Assembly: GCF_905397275.1 (NCBI RefSeq)
Contig: NZ_CAJPUY010000003.1
Location: forward strand, 310,001-374,000
Direction of reading: 5' to 3'
DNA: 64,000 bases
Source of the DNA: Cupriavidus yeoncheonensis
Lineage (GTDB): Bacteria > Pseudomonadota > Gammaproteobacteria > Burkholderiales > Burkholderiaceae
Each line of letters opens with the position of its first letter. The stretch's first letter is position 1. Of this stretch, positions 52,404 to 60,732 are shown in pieces. Made by a program: the position numbers and the translations under genes. The notes under the pieces are model-generated. The model saw only the letters and a program-made list of their open reading frames with translations, had not been told where the DNA came from and ran no database searches.

Positions 52404-54211
52404 ACCAGCATGATTTCCTGATCGCGCTCGTGGTCTTCCTGGTGGCGGCCGTGGTGGCGGTGCCGCTGGCGCGCCGCACGGGGCTGGGCGCCGTGCTGGG
52501 TTACCTGCTGGCCGGCGCGGCCATTGGCCCGTTCGCGCTGCGGATGGTGACCAATGTCGAGTCGATCCTGCACTTCTCGGAATTCGGCGTCGTGCTGATG
52601 ATGTTCGTGATCGGGCTGGAACTGGAGCCGCGCAAGCTCTGGGCGCTGCGGCGGAGCATCTTTGGCTATGGCGGTGTCCAGCTTGCCGCCTGTGCGCTGG
52701 TGATCGGCATTCTGGCGGTACTAGTCGGCGCGCCCTGGCCGGTGGCGCTGGTGGCGGGGCTGGGACTGGCGCTGTCGTCCACGGCCATCGCGTTCGCCAC
52801 GCTGGCCGAGCGCAACCTGTTCGGCACGCCCGCGGGCGGGGCCAGCTTCGGCATCCTGCTGTTCCAGGATATCGCGGCCATCCCGATGATCGCGCTGTTG
52901 CCGCTGCTGGCGGCAGAGAGCGCGACCGATGCCGGCGGCGCGGGCGGCTGGCAGGCAGCGGCCAAGGGCGTGGCGGTGATTGCCGCGGTGGTGTTCGGCG
53001 GCCGCTACCTCGTGCGTCCGGCCCTGCGTTTCATCGCCCGGACCGATATGCGCGAGATGTTCACCGCGTTCGCGCTGCTGCTGGTGGTGGGCATTGCGCT
53101 GATGATGGACGCGGTAGGCCTGTCGATGGCGCTGGGCACCTTCGTGGCCGGCGTGCTGCTGGCGGATTCCGAGTACCGGCACGCACTCGAGGCCGACCTG
53201 GAGCCGTTCAAGGGCTTGCTGCTCGGCATGTTCTTCATGGCGGTCGGGATGTCGATCGACTTCGCGGTGCTGGCACGTTCGCCGGGAACCGTGCTCGGCC
53301 TGGTGGCGGCATTCGTGGTCGCCAAGACGGCCGTGCTGGTGCTGCTGGCGCGGTACTTTGCCATTGCGCGCGGCCAGCGGCTGCTGTTCGCGCTGCTGAT
53401 CTCGCAGGGCGGGGAGTTCGCCTTCGTCGTGTTCGGCGTGGCCGGCACCGCAGGCCTGCTGCCGCGCGAGACCGAGGCGCTGCTGGTGCTGATCGTGGCC
53501 TTGTCCATGGTGGCGACGCCGTTACTGCTGCTCGCCTATGACCGTCTGGTGGCGCCGCGCGTGGGGGCCATGAAGCGGCGCGCAGATGACGCCATTACGC
53601 CGCAGGACAATCCGGTGATGATTGCCGGCTTCGGGCGCTTCGGCCAGATCATCGGCCGTTTGCTGTATGCCCAGGGCATCGGCGTGACCGTGCTGGACCA
53701 TGACCCCGACCAGATCGAATTCCTGCGCCAGTACGGCTTCAAGATCTTCTACGGCGACGCCACCCGGCTCGACTTGCTGGAAGCCGCCGGCATTGCCAAG
53801 GCGCGCATCCTGATCGTGGCCATCGACGGCATGGACGACAGCCTGCAACTGATCGACCGCGTGCGCGAACGCTACCCGGACCTGCAGATCTACGCCCGGG
53901 CGCGCCACGTCTCGCACATCTACCAGCTCAAGGACCGCGGCGTGCAACTGTTCGAGCGCGAGATGTTCGAGGGTTCGCTGATGCTGGGCCGGCGCGTGCT
54001 CGAGGGGCTGGGGTTTGATCCGGGCGAGGCCCGCAGCGTGGCGCTGCGCTTTCGCCGGCACAACATCCAGGCCATCGACCGCTTCTACCCGCACTACACC
54101 GACCAGAAGAAGCTGGTGTCGCTGGCGCGCCAGGCGCGCGACGAACTGCAGGAGATGTTCCGCCAGGACCGCGAACAGCGGCGCCAGCGGGAAGAGGCCG
54201 AATGGTCCTGA
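52400..54211 (+). CDS. kefC: Glutathione-gated potassium efflux antiporter KefC family
   Basis: A 603-residue CPA2 monovalent cation:proton antiporter. About 12 helices cover residues 1-390 with GLELEPRKLWALRRSIFG, LSSTAIAFATLAERN and LADSEYRHALEADLEPFKG; the RCK_N (TrkA-N) domain follows at about 405-520 with VMIAGFGRFGQIIGRLL, a Rossmann nucleotide site. Kef systems release K+ and acidify the cytoplasm on electrophile-glutathione stress. The gene follows kefF with an ATGA overlap. A long basic tail (RDEL...REEAEWS) ends it. Confidence 0.92.
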   Translation: MNQHDFLIALVVFLVAAVVAVPLARRTGLGAVLGYLLAGAAIGPFALRMVTNVESILHFSEFGVVLMMFVIGLELEPRKLWALRRSIFGYGGVQLAACALVIGILAVLVGAPWPVALVAGLGLALSSTAIAFATLAERNLFGTPAGGASFGILLFQDIAAIPMIALLPLLAAESATDAGGAGGWQAAAKGVAVIAAVVFGGRYLVRPALRFIARTDMREMFTAFALLLVVGIALMMDAVGLSMALGTFVAGVLLADSEYRHALEADLEPFKGLLLGMFFMAVGMSIDFAVLARSPGTVLGLVAAFVVAKTAVLVLLARYFAIARGQRLLFALLISQGGEFAFVVFGVAGTAGLLPRETEALLVLIVALSMVATPLLLLAYDRLVAPRVGAMKRRADDAITPQDNPVMIAGFGRFGQIIGRLLYAQGIGVTVLDHDPDQIEFLRQYGFKIFYGDATRLDLLEAAGIAKARILIVAIDGMDDSLQLIDRVRERYPDLQIYARARHVSHIYQLKDRGVQLFEREMFEGSLMLGRRVLEGLGFDPGEARSVALRFRRHNIQAIDRFYPHYTDQKKLVSLARQARDELQEMFRQDREQRRQREEAEWS

Positions 54212-54230
54212 CGGTCGCGCCGGCCCGCCT

Positions 54231-54866
54231 TCAGCGGCGGGCCAGTGCTTCGGCGGGCGTGCCGGCCTTGCCCGGCAGGCCGCCTTCGAGCAGGTCAACC
54301 ACCATGTCGGCGAACGCCGCGTAGGACAGCTTGCCGCCCGGCTTGAGCCAGGTGAAGGTCCAGTTGATCATGCCGAACACGGTCATGGTCAGCGCGGTCT
54401 GGTTCTCGCGCGTGACGCGTTCCGGGTACGCACGCCGCAGCATGCGCGAGAACGCCGCGACCACGTCGCGCTCGCGGCCGAGGATGATGACGCGCTGTTC
54501 CTCGGCCAGGAACTTGACGTCATTGATCAGCGCGATGTGGCGCGTCTGCGAGTTCTCGTATTCGGCCAGGAATGCGCGGATCAGGCTGGCGAAGCTTTCG
54601 CGGTCGGTGCGGCCCTGGCGCTCGGAATCGGCCTCGACCTCGGTGACGATCAGCATCAGCCGGCGCGTGTAGCGGTCCAGCAGGTCGAACAGGATCGCTT
54701 CCTTGCTCTCGTAATAGTGGTACAGGCGCGCCTTGGAGGTGCCGCAGGCGGCGGCCAGGTCGGCCATCGAGGTGCTCGGGTAGCTGCTGTTGGCAAAGGC
54801 GGCGGCCGCCAGTTCCAGGATCTGCTCGCGCTGTGCTTCGAAGTCGGGTGCCTTGGTTCGCGCCAT
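54231..54866 (-). CDS. TetR-family regulator, probable PaaR
   Basis: A 211-residue TetR-family repressor. The HTH is at about 12-55: REQILELAAAAFANSSYPSTS, then MADLAAACGTSKARLYHYYESKEAI. The ligand domain is typical of TetR_C proteins that sense acyl-CoA esters. Its place next to paaEDCBA and the TetR-type operator before paaA make it the probable PaaR phenylacetyl-CoA-responsive repressor. This is inference from context. The gene converges with kefC and is followed upstream by a G-rich tract. Confidence 0.85.
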   Translation of the reverse strand: MARTKAPDFEAQREQILELAAAAFANSSYPSTSMADLAAACGTSKARLYHYYESKEAILFDLLDRYTRRLMLIVTEVEADSERQGRTDRESFASLIRAFLAEYENSQTRHIALINDVKFLAEEQRVIILGRERDVVAAFSRMLRRAYPERVTRENQTALTMTVFGMINWTFTWLKPGGKLSYAAFADMVVDLLEGGLPGKAGTPAEALARR

Positions 54867-54887
54867 GTCGGTCCGGCAGGGGTGGCC

Positions 54888-54925
54888 GGGAGGGAGGGGA
54901 GGGGAGGGGAGGAAAGGGGGGCGGG
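54888..54925 (+). other. G-rich tract with quadruplex-forming potential
   Basis: Five runs of three or four G separated by single A (GGGAGGGAGGGGAGGGG and onward) between the tetR start and the DUF1835 stop. It meets the usual G-quadruplex pattern on the plus strand and may affect tetR expression. Confidence 0.7.
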
Positions 54926-55720
54926 TTATTCCGCGCCGGACGTCTGGTGCCGGCGCAGCTCGCAGGTGTCGAGCGAGTCAGCGTTGCCGCGCAGGACCAT
55001 CCGGCCCGCGGAAACCAGCTCGCGGCAGCGCCAGAACACAAACCAGTCGCTGGCCAGCAGGCCTTCGATGGCGCCCATCACGCTGCCGACCACCCTGGCG
55101 GCGGGCGTCCAGTCGGTCGGGGCCCGATCCATGATGATGTCGTCGATGCTGTGGTAGGCCGCCGGCACCAGGGTATTGCCCTTCCACAGCCGCACATCGG
55201 CGTTCTCGCGCACGTTCTGCTGCCATTCGTAGCCCAGCCGGCCCAGCCGCAGCACTGACACCGGCGCGATGGTCGAGAAGCGCCGCGCCAGCCGTGCCGG
55301 CGAATACATGCCGATCGCAGCCAGCCCGGCCTGCGGTGGCAGTTCCAGCTCGCGCAGGTCCATGGCCACTTCATTGATGCGCTGGGGTGCCTGGTAGAGG
55401 TGGAACACCACCCGGCGCAGCATCAGCTGGTCGGCCGCGCTCTGGCCGTGCCAGATCGCGACTTCCATGTCGCTTTGCCTTAGCGTCAGCAACTGGTCCA
55501 GAGCCTGGCGCATTTCGGCGGGAAAGTCGATGTCGGTGTGCGGAGCCACGCGTTGCCAGAAGCCGGCGCGGATCTGGCCGATGCTGTCCACGTCGACGAG
55601 CGGTCCCACGGCCAGGTCGTCGCGCAGCACGATCACGGGGTCGGGCCGGGCAGCCTGGGCCAGCGCCTGGCGCAGGGTATTTCCGGCGACATCGCCGTTG
55701 ACGACGTGGATATATTGCAT
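54926..55720 (-). CDS. DUF1835-domain protein
   Basis: A 264-residue protein with an N-terminal DUF1835 region (MQYIHVVNGDVAGNTLRQAL, VIVLRDDLAVGPLVDVDS) and a C-terminal DUF3658-like region. The family has no firmly known function; a nucleotide-binding or nucleic-acid role is sometimes proposed. It lies between the TetR regulator and paaE in the same orientation. The ATG at 55720 lies close to an AT-rich leader. Nothing seen links it directly to phenylacetate metabolism. Confidence 0.75.
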   Translation of the reverse strand: MQYIHVVNGDVAGNTLRQALAQAARPDPVIVLRDDLAVGPLVDVDSIGQIRAGFWQRVAPHTDIDFPAEMRQALDQLLTLRQSDMEVAIWHGQSAADQLMLRRVVFHLYQAPQRINEVAMDLRELELPPQAGLAAIGMYSPARLARRFSTIAPVSVLRLGRLGYEWQQNVRENADVRLWKGNTLVPAAYHSIDDIIMDRAPTDWTPAARVVGSVMGAIEGLLASDWFVFWRCRELVSAGRMVLRGNADSLDTCELRRHQTSGAE

Positions 55721-55855
55721 GGCCGTGATTGTATATGCGTGGGACGGTTGTCAGTCACCTTGCCGGAGCCGGCAATGCGCCCCCTTGCCATTGTAATCAC
55801 GGCGCGACTTCGCCAGCCGAGTTCGGCCTGCCACGGCGCGTGGCGCGGCGCACCT

Positions 55856-56944
55856 TCAGCGTTCGTCGTAGCTGACCACCACCCGGGGCGTGAGCGCACG
55901 GGCCTGGCAGGTCAGTACGAAGCCCTTCTCCATTTCCCACGGCTCCAGCGTGTAGTTCTTCTCCATCTCGACCTGGCCTTCCAGCACCTTGGCGCGGCAG
56001 GTGCAACAAACGCCGCCCTTGCACGCATAGGGCAGGTCCAGCCCCGCTGCCAGCGCGGTGTCGAGCACTTTGCCGTCTTCCATGGGCAGGCGCATGGTGT
56101 GCTGCTTGCCGTCCAGCACGACCACCAGCTCGGCCGTGCCGGCATGGTCGGCATGGGCGTGCGCCGGGGCGCGCCTCTGGCGGTCCACCGGCACGCCAAA
56201 TCGTTCGGCGTGGATGCGATGCGGGTCCAGGCCGGCATCGCGCAGCGCGGCTTCCGCCTCGTCGATCATCGACGCCGGGCCGCACACGAAGGCGGCGTCG
56301 ATATCGTCCACGGGGATCAGCGTCCTCAGGAAGGCAGAGACCCGGGTATGATCCAGCCGCCCGTGCAGCAGGTCGACTTCCTGCGGCTGGCGCGACAGAA
56401 CGTGGTACAGCGTGAAACGCGCCAGGTACTGGTTCTTCAGGTCTTCGAGCGCCTCGGAAAAGATGATGCTGTCGACGTTGCGGTTGCCGTAGACCAGCGT
56501 GAAGCGGCTCCGGGGCTCCGCCGCCAGCGTGGTGCGGATCAGCGACAGCACCGGCGTGATGCCGCTGCCCGCGGCAAAGGCGACATAGTGGCGCGCCGCG
56601 CTGGCATCGAGCGGCACATAGAAGCGCCCGTCCGGCGTCATGACATCGATGAGCTGGCCCGGCGCGAGCGAGTCGTGCAGGTGGCTGGAAAACACGCCGT
56701 CCTCGACCAGCTTGACCGCCACGCGCAGCTCGCCGCGCTCGGCGTAGTCCTGTACACCGCAGCAGATCGAGTACGAGCGGCGCAGGTCCTGGCCATCGAC
56801 CGGGGCTCTCAGCGTCAGGAACTGGCCTTGCGTGAAGCGGTAGGCGTCGCGCAAGGACGCGGGCACCTCGAACGCGATGGAGATCGTGTCGGCCGTCTCG
56901 GGGCGCAACTGCGCCACGCGCAGCGGATGGAACTGTGGGGTCAT
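55856..56944 (-). CDS. paaE: Phenylacetyl-CoA epoxidase reductase subunit PaaE
   Basis: A 362-residue ferredoxin-NADP reductase-type protein. FAD binding is at RRSYSICC near 55, NAD(P) binding at FAAGSGITPVLS, FVCGPASMID marks the pyridine domain end, and a C-terminal plant-type 2Fe-2S domain has CKGGVCCTCR with a distal Cys in LTCQA. It passes electrons from NADPH to the PaaAC epoxidase that forms ring-1,2-epoxyphenylacetyl-CoA. It is the last gene of paaABCDE, 25 bp after paaD. Confidence 0.95.
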   Translation of the reverse strand: MTPQFHPLRVAQLRPETADTISIAFEVPASLRDAYRFTQGQFLTLRAPVDGQDLRRSYSICCGVQDYAERGELRVAVKLVEDGVFSSHLHDSLAPGQLIDVMTPDGRFYVPLDASAARHYVAFAAGSGITPVLSLIRTTLAAEPRSRFTLVYGNRNVDSIIFSEALEDLKNQYLARFTLYHVLSRQPQEVDLLHGRLDHTRVSAFLRTLIPVDDIDAAFVCGPASMIDEAEAALRDAGLDPHRIHAERFGVPVDRQRRAPAHAHADHAGTAELVVVLDGKQHTMRLPMEDGKVLDTALAAGLDLPYACKGGVCCTCRAKVLEGQVEMEKNYTLEPWEMEKGFVLTCQARALTPRVVVSYDER

Positions 56945-56969
56945 GGCAGCTCGCCCGGGACGGGGGCAG

Positions 56970-57548
56970 TTAGTAGGGTTTGAAGTAGTCGAACGGCTCG
57001 CGGCAGTCCAGGCAGCGGTAGAGCGCCTTGCAGGCCGTCGACGCGACGCGCGAGATTTCCTTCGTGTGGACGCTGCCGCAGCGCGGGCAGGCGACCGTGT
57101 CGGGCGCCCCGGCGCGTGCCGCGCGTGGTACGAAATTCAGTGGCCGCACGGCGGGCGCGGTTGGCGCGGTGGCCGCTGTGCCGCACGGCTGCGGCGGGGC
57201 AATGCCGAACTCGCGCAGGCGTTCGCGCGCGGTGTCGCTGATCCAGTCGGTCGTCCACGCCGGCGACAGCGCCGTGCGGATCCGCCAGGGTCCGAGCCCG
57301 GCCGCGTCGAGCGCCTGGCCGATGTCCTCGGCGATCTGCGACATGGCCGGGCAGCCGGAATAGGTCGGCGTGATCGTGACTTCCAGCGTGGCGTCGTCAG
57401 CCAACCCGATCTCGCGCAGGATGCCGAGGTCGCGGATCGACACCACCGGGATTTCCGGGTCGGGGACAGCCTCCAGCGCAATCCACGCGAGCGCCGTGCG
57501 TTCGGCGTCGCTGTCGAAATCGGATTCGGAATCGGCCACGGTGTTCAT
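56970..57548 (-). CDS. paaD: Phenylacetate pathway protein PaaD
   Basis: A 192-residue protein. The N-terminal DUF59 (MIP18-like) domain has VPDPEIPVVSIRDLGILR and TYSGCPAMSQIAEDI; the C-terminal end has a zinc-ribbon-like CPRCGS and YRCLDCREPFDYFKPY, typical of PaaD. It likely helps assemble or mature the iron centre of the epoxidase or its reductase rather than catalysing oxidation itself. The ATG at 57548 is used; a longer frame covers paaC's end. Confidence 0.93.
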   Translation of the reverse strand: MNTVADSESDFDSDAERTALAWIALEAVPDPEIPVVSIRDLGILREIGLADDATLEVTITPTYSGCPAMSQIAEDIGQALDAAGLGPWRIRTALSPAWTTDWISDTARERLREFGIAPPQPCGTAATAPTAPAVRPLNFVPRAARAGAPDTVACPRCGSVHTKEISRVASTACKALYRCLDCREPFDYFKPY

Positions 57549-57579
57549 GTCGCTTCCTGTTGGCTGCCGCTCGCGCGTG

Positions 57580-58422
57580 CTACCACTGCGCGCCGGGATG
57601 GGCGCGCGCCAGGCTCTGCATCTCGGCAAGCAGGTAGCTCATATGCTCGGAATGCAGGCCGTGCTTGCCGGTGGACACGAAGGTGCTCGGCACCGGCTTG
57701 TCGAGCGTGGCGGCTTCGAGAGTCTCGTCGACCGTGGCCTCCCATGCGTCGCGCAGGTCCGATGTGGGAACCGCCACGCCCTGCGCGGCAGCGAGCTGTT
57801 CCACCTCATCGCCGGCAAAGCACTCGTTCATGTACGGCATCAGGTGGTCGAGCGCGCGCTGCATGCGCCGGTGCGAGGCCTCGGTGCCGTCGCCAAGGCG
57901 CACCATCCAGCCGGCGGCGTAGTGCAGGTGATAGCGCGCTTCCTTGACCGACTTGGCCGCGATGGCGGCCAGCCCGGCGTCGGTGCTGGCCTGCAGCACG
58001 TTCCACAGTTCGACCATCAGCGCGCTGTAGAGGAAATTGCGCGTGATGGTGACGGCGTAGTCGCGGTCACTGCTCGCGGTGCCGGCCAGCGGGCCGCTGT
58101 GCGGCAACTCGGCCAGCGTCCAGTTGCCGAACTCGCGCTCGCCGCGCCAGTACGCGTAGTCGTCCTCGTGGCGCGGCCGGCCGGTCAGCGCGCCTTCGAG
58201 TTCGCCGGCGTGGGCGTAGAGCAGCCGGGACTGGCCGATCAGGTCCAGACTGATATTGGCCAGCGCGATGTCTTCTTCGAGCACCGGGCCGTGGCCGCAC
58301 CACTCGGCATTGCGCTGGCCCAGGATCAGCGCATTGTCGGCGAGCCGCAGCACATAGCGCAGCGCCGCGGTGCGCTCGGCCGGCAGGTGCGACAGCGCGA
58401 TGTCGGGCGTCGGGGTCGTCAT
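57580..58422 (-). CDS. paaC: Phenylacetyl-CoA epoxidase structural subunit PaaC
   Basis: A 280-residue helical, ferritin-like protein. LRYVLRLADNALILGQRNAEWCGHGPVLEED-type sequence and SLDLIGQSRLLYAHAGELEG mark the family; VKEARYHLHYAAGWMVRLGDG is the C-terminal signature. It is the inactive paralogue that pairs with the catalytic PaaA. It starts 13 bp after the paaB stop and 32 bp before paaD. Confidence 0.95.
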   Translation of the reverse strand: MTTPTPDIALSHLPAERTAALRYVLRLADNALILGQRNAEWCGHGPVLEEDIALANISLDLIGQSRLLYAHAGELEGALTGRPRHEDDYAYWRGEREFGNWTLAELPHSGPLAGTASSDRDYAVTITRNFLYSALMVELWNVLQASTDAGLAAIAAKSVKEARYHLHYAAGWMVRLGDGTEASHRRMQRALDHLMPYMNECFAGDEVEQLAAAQGVAVPTSDLRDAWEATVDETLEAATLDKPVPSTFVSTGKHGLHSEHMSYLLAEMQSLARAHPGAQW

Positions 58423-58434
58423 GGTGCGTGGCCC

Positions 58435-58722
58435 TTACATATGGTTGACTTCGTCCGGCAACTGGTAGAAGGTCGGGTGCCGGTAGATCTTGTCGGCCAT
58501 CGGGTCGAACAGTTCGGCCTTTTCCTCGGGGGCGCTGGCGGTAATGGCGCTGGACGGGACCACCCAGATCGACACGCCTTCCTGGCGGCGCGTATAGACA
58601 TCGCGCGCCATATGCAGCGCCTGCTGAGCATCTGCCGCATGCAGGCTGCCGCAATGCTTGTGCTCCAGGCCCTGCTTGCTGCGTACGAACACTTCCCACA
58701 GCGGCCATTCGTTCCGGGTCAT
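58435..58722 (-). CDS. paaB: Phenylacetyl-CoA epoxidase subunit PaaB
   Basis: A 95-residue protein that bridges PaaAC heterodimers. The N-terminus WPLWEVFVRSKQGLEHKHCGSLHA and QALHMARDVYTRRQEGVSIW are family signatures, as is the YRHPTFYQLPDEVNHM end. The ATG at 58722 is used; upstream in-frame codons read into paaA in the wrong frame. It lies 22 bp after paaA. Confidence 0.95.
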   Translation of the reverse strand: MTRNEWPLWEVFVRSKQGLEHKHCGSLHAADAQQALHMARDVYTRRQEGVSIWVVPSSAITASAPEEKAELFDPMADKIYRHPTFYQLPDEVNHM

Positions 58723-58744
58723 GCTGGTCTCCTTGTCCTTTGCC

Positions 58745-59758
58745 TCAGGCGGCCTGGCGCTGCGCCTCGCGCGCGGCCAGCTTGGCGGCGTGGGCCAGCG
58801 CGGCTTCGCGCACCCAGGCGCCATCGTCATGAGCCTTCGCGCGCGTAGCGAGGCGCTCGCGGTTGCAGGGGCCGTCGCCGTTGATCACGCGCCAGAACTC
58901 GTCCCAGTCCAGCGGGCTGTAGTCGTAGTGGCCGCGCCCATCGTTCCATTGCAGGCCCGGATCGGGCAGCGTGACGCCCAGCACCTTGGCCTGCTCGACC
59001 GTCGCATCGACGAATTTCTGGCGCAGGTCGTCGTTCGAGATGCGCTTGATGCCCCAGGCCATGGTCTGGGTGCTGTTGGTGGAGGCAGCGTCGGGCGGGC
59101 CGAACATCATCAGCACCGGGAACCACCAGCGGTTGACGGCGTCCTGCACCATTTCACGCTGGGCGTCGGTGCCGCGCATCATCGCCAGCAGCGCATCGAA
59201 GCCCTGGCGCTGGTGGAACGACTCTTCCTTGCAGATGCGGATCATCGCGCGCGCGTACGGCCCGTACGAGCACCGGCACAGCGGAATCTGGTTCATGATC
59301 GCCGCGCCGTCGACGAGCCAGCCGATGACACCGACGTCGGCCCAGGTCAGCGTCGGGTAATTGAAGATCGACGAATACTTGGCCCGGCCGGTGTGCAGCG
59401 CATCGATCATGTCGTCGCGCGAGGCGTTCAGCGTTTCCGCGGCGGAATAGAGGTAAAGGCCATGTCCGCCCTCATCCTGCACCTTGGCCAGCAGGATGGC
59501 CTTGCGCTTGAGCGACGGCGCGCGGCTGATCCAGTTGCCTTCGGGCAGCATGCCGACGATTTCGGAGTGCGCGTGCTGGGAGATCTGCCGGACCAGCGTC
59601 TTGCGGTACGCCTGCGGCATCCAGTCCTGCGGCTCGATCTTGCTGTCGGCGGCCATGCGCGCATCGAACGCCGCCTGGCGGCCTGCGTCATCCAGGCCCG
59701 GCTCGGACGGGGTGACCGTGGCAGGGTTGCCGGGCAAGTCCAGACTCTGCGTGTACAT
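58745..59758 (-). CDS. paaA: Phenylacetyl-CoA epoxidase catalytic subunit PaaA
   Basis: A 337-residue di-iron oxygenase. Iron ligands are in [16 protein letters not shown] (ExxH) and [14 protein letters not shown] (ExxH), on four-helix-bundle helices, with Glu residues further downstream in the family. [21 protein letters not shown] is the N-terminal signature. It epoxidises phenylacetyl-CoA. The promoter upstream contains a TetR-type palindrome, and it heads paaABCDE. Confidence 0.96.
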   Translation of the reverse strand: MYTQSLDLPGNPATVTPSEPGLDDAGRQAAFDARMAADSKIEPQDWMPQAYRKTLVRQISQHAHSEIVGMLPEGNWISRAPSLKRKAILLAKVQDEGGHGLYLYSAAETLNASRDDMIDALHTGRAKYSSIFNYPTLTWADVGVIGWLVDGAAIMNQIPLCRCSYGPYARAMIRICKEESFHQRQGFDALLAMMRGTDAQREMVQDAVNRWWFPVLMMFGPPDAASTNSTQTMAWGIKRISNDDLRQKFVDATVEQAKVLGVTLPDPGLQWNDGRGHYDYSPLDWDEFWRVINGDGPCNRERLATRAKAHDDGAWVREAALAHAAKLAAREAQRQAA

Positions 59759-59824
59759 AGGAGCCTCCTTTGGCGGCGGCTGTCCCGGCTCTTGCGGCCG
59801 GCTTTGCGCCAGTGGTTCGGCCCC

Positions 59825-59852
59825 ATTATATATAAGCCGACCGGTCGGTCAA
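59825..59852 (-). promoter_or_regulatory. paaA promoter with TetR/PaaR-type operator
   Basis: On the minus strand TTGACC (complement of 59847-59852) and TATAAT (complement of 59825-59830) are 16 nt apart, a near-consensus sigma-70 promoter. The perfect 12-bp palindrome CCGACCGGTCGG (59837-59848) sits between and over the -35 box, so a bound repressor would block RNA polymerase. Confidence 0.8.
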
Positions 59853-59947
59853 TTTAACCGGGCGACGCACCGCCTGACTGTCCAAAGAGGCACACGGCCG
59901 GAAGACTCTTGATCCGGCAGGTTCAGGTTTCCTCCATCGTTTGCTAG

Positions 59948-60718
59948 TCAGCTTTGCCAGTACGGCCTGCGCCTCTCCACGAATGCGGAAATCCCCTCCC
60001 GGGCGTCCTCGGTCGCAAAGACATTGCCAAACGATTCCACGGCCGTGGCGATGCCGCGCCGGTAGTCGCCGTCATTGGCACGGTGGAACGCGGTGCGCCC
60101 CATCCGCATCACCACCGGCGATTTCTCGCACAGCGTCTGCGCCAGCGCACGCGCTTCGCGCATGACGTCTTCTTCCGGGACGACGCGGCTGACCAGCCCG
60201 AGCGACATGGCTTCGGCTGCGCCAAACGAGCGGCCCGTGAACAGCAGGTCGAACGCGCGATGGCGGCCGATGATGCGTGGCAGATGCGTGAAGTGAATGG
60301 CCGGCGTCACGCCGACGTCGATCTCCGGATAGCCGAAGGTCGCGGAGTCGGCGGCGACGATCATGTCGCAGTGAATCGCCAGCGTCATGCCGCCGCCGCG
60401 CGCGGTCCCGCCCACGGCGGCAATGGATGGCTTGCCGAGGTTGAACTGTGCTTCGTGCAGGCCGTTGTAGAGCTTGTCGACAAGCTGGTACGCGCGCGAT
60501 GGCGTCGCGCCGTGCAGCGCATCGAGCTGAAGCCCGGCGCAAAAGCGCCGCGGCACGGCGCTGCCGAGGATGACGGCGCGTACGGAATCGTTGTGTGCCG
60601 CACGGCGCAAAGCGTCGAGCAGCGCATCGATCATGCCTTCGTTCAAGGCATTGACCGGGGGGCTGTCCAGCAGGATCTCGGCGACGCGGTCGCGGACTTC
60701 ATAGGTAACGGTGGACAT
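59948..60718 (-). CDS. Enoyl-CoA hydratase/isomerase family protein
   Basis: A 256-residue crotonase-fold protein. The oxyanion-hole region is FCAGLQLDALHG, and VGGTARGGGMTLAIHCDMIVA contains the second NH donor; no typical catalytic Glu pair of classical hydratases is obvious at the usual position (GYPEIDVGVTP has one Glu). It probably acts on a short or aromatic acyl-CoA. ATG 60718 has GGAG upstream. It is the last gene of a three-gene operon with the CoA-transferase and Bug receptor. Confidence 0.86.
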   Translation of the reverse strand: MSTVTYEVRDRVAEILLDSPPVNALNEGMIDALLDALRRAAHNDSVRAVILGSAVPRRFCAGLQLDALHGATPSRAYQLVDKLYNGLHEAQFNLGKPSIAAVGGTARGGGMTLAIHCDMIVAADSATFGYPEIDVGVTPAIHFTHLPRIIGRHRAFDLLFTGRSFGAAEAMSLGLVSRVVPEEDVMREARALAQTLCEKSPVVMRMGRTAFHRANDGDYRRGIATAVESFGNVFATEDAREGISAFVERRRPYWQS

Positions 60719-60732
60719 ATTGGCTCCTGGTG

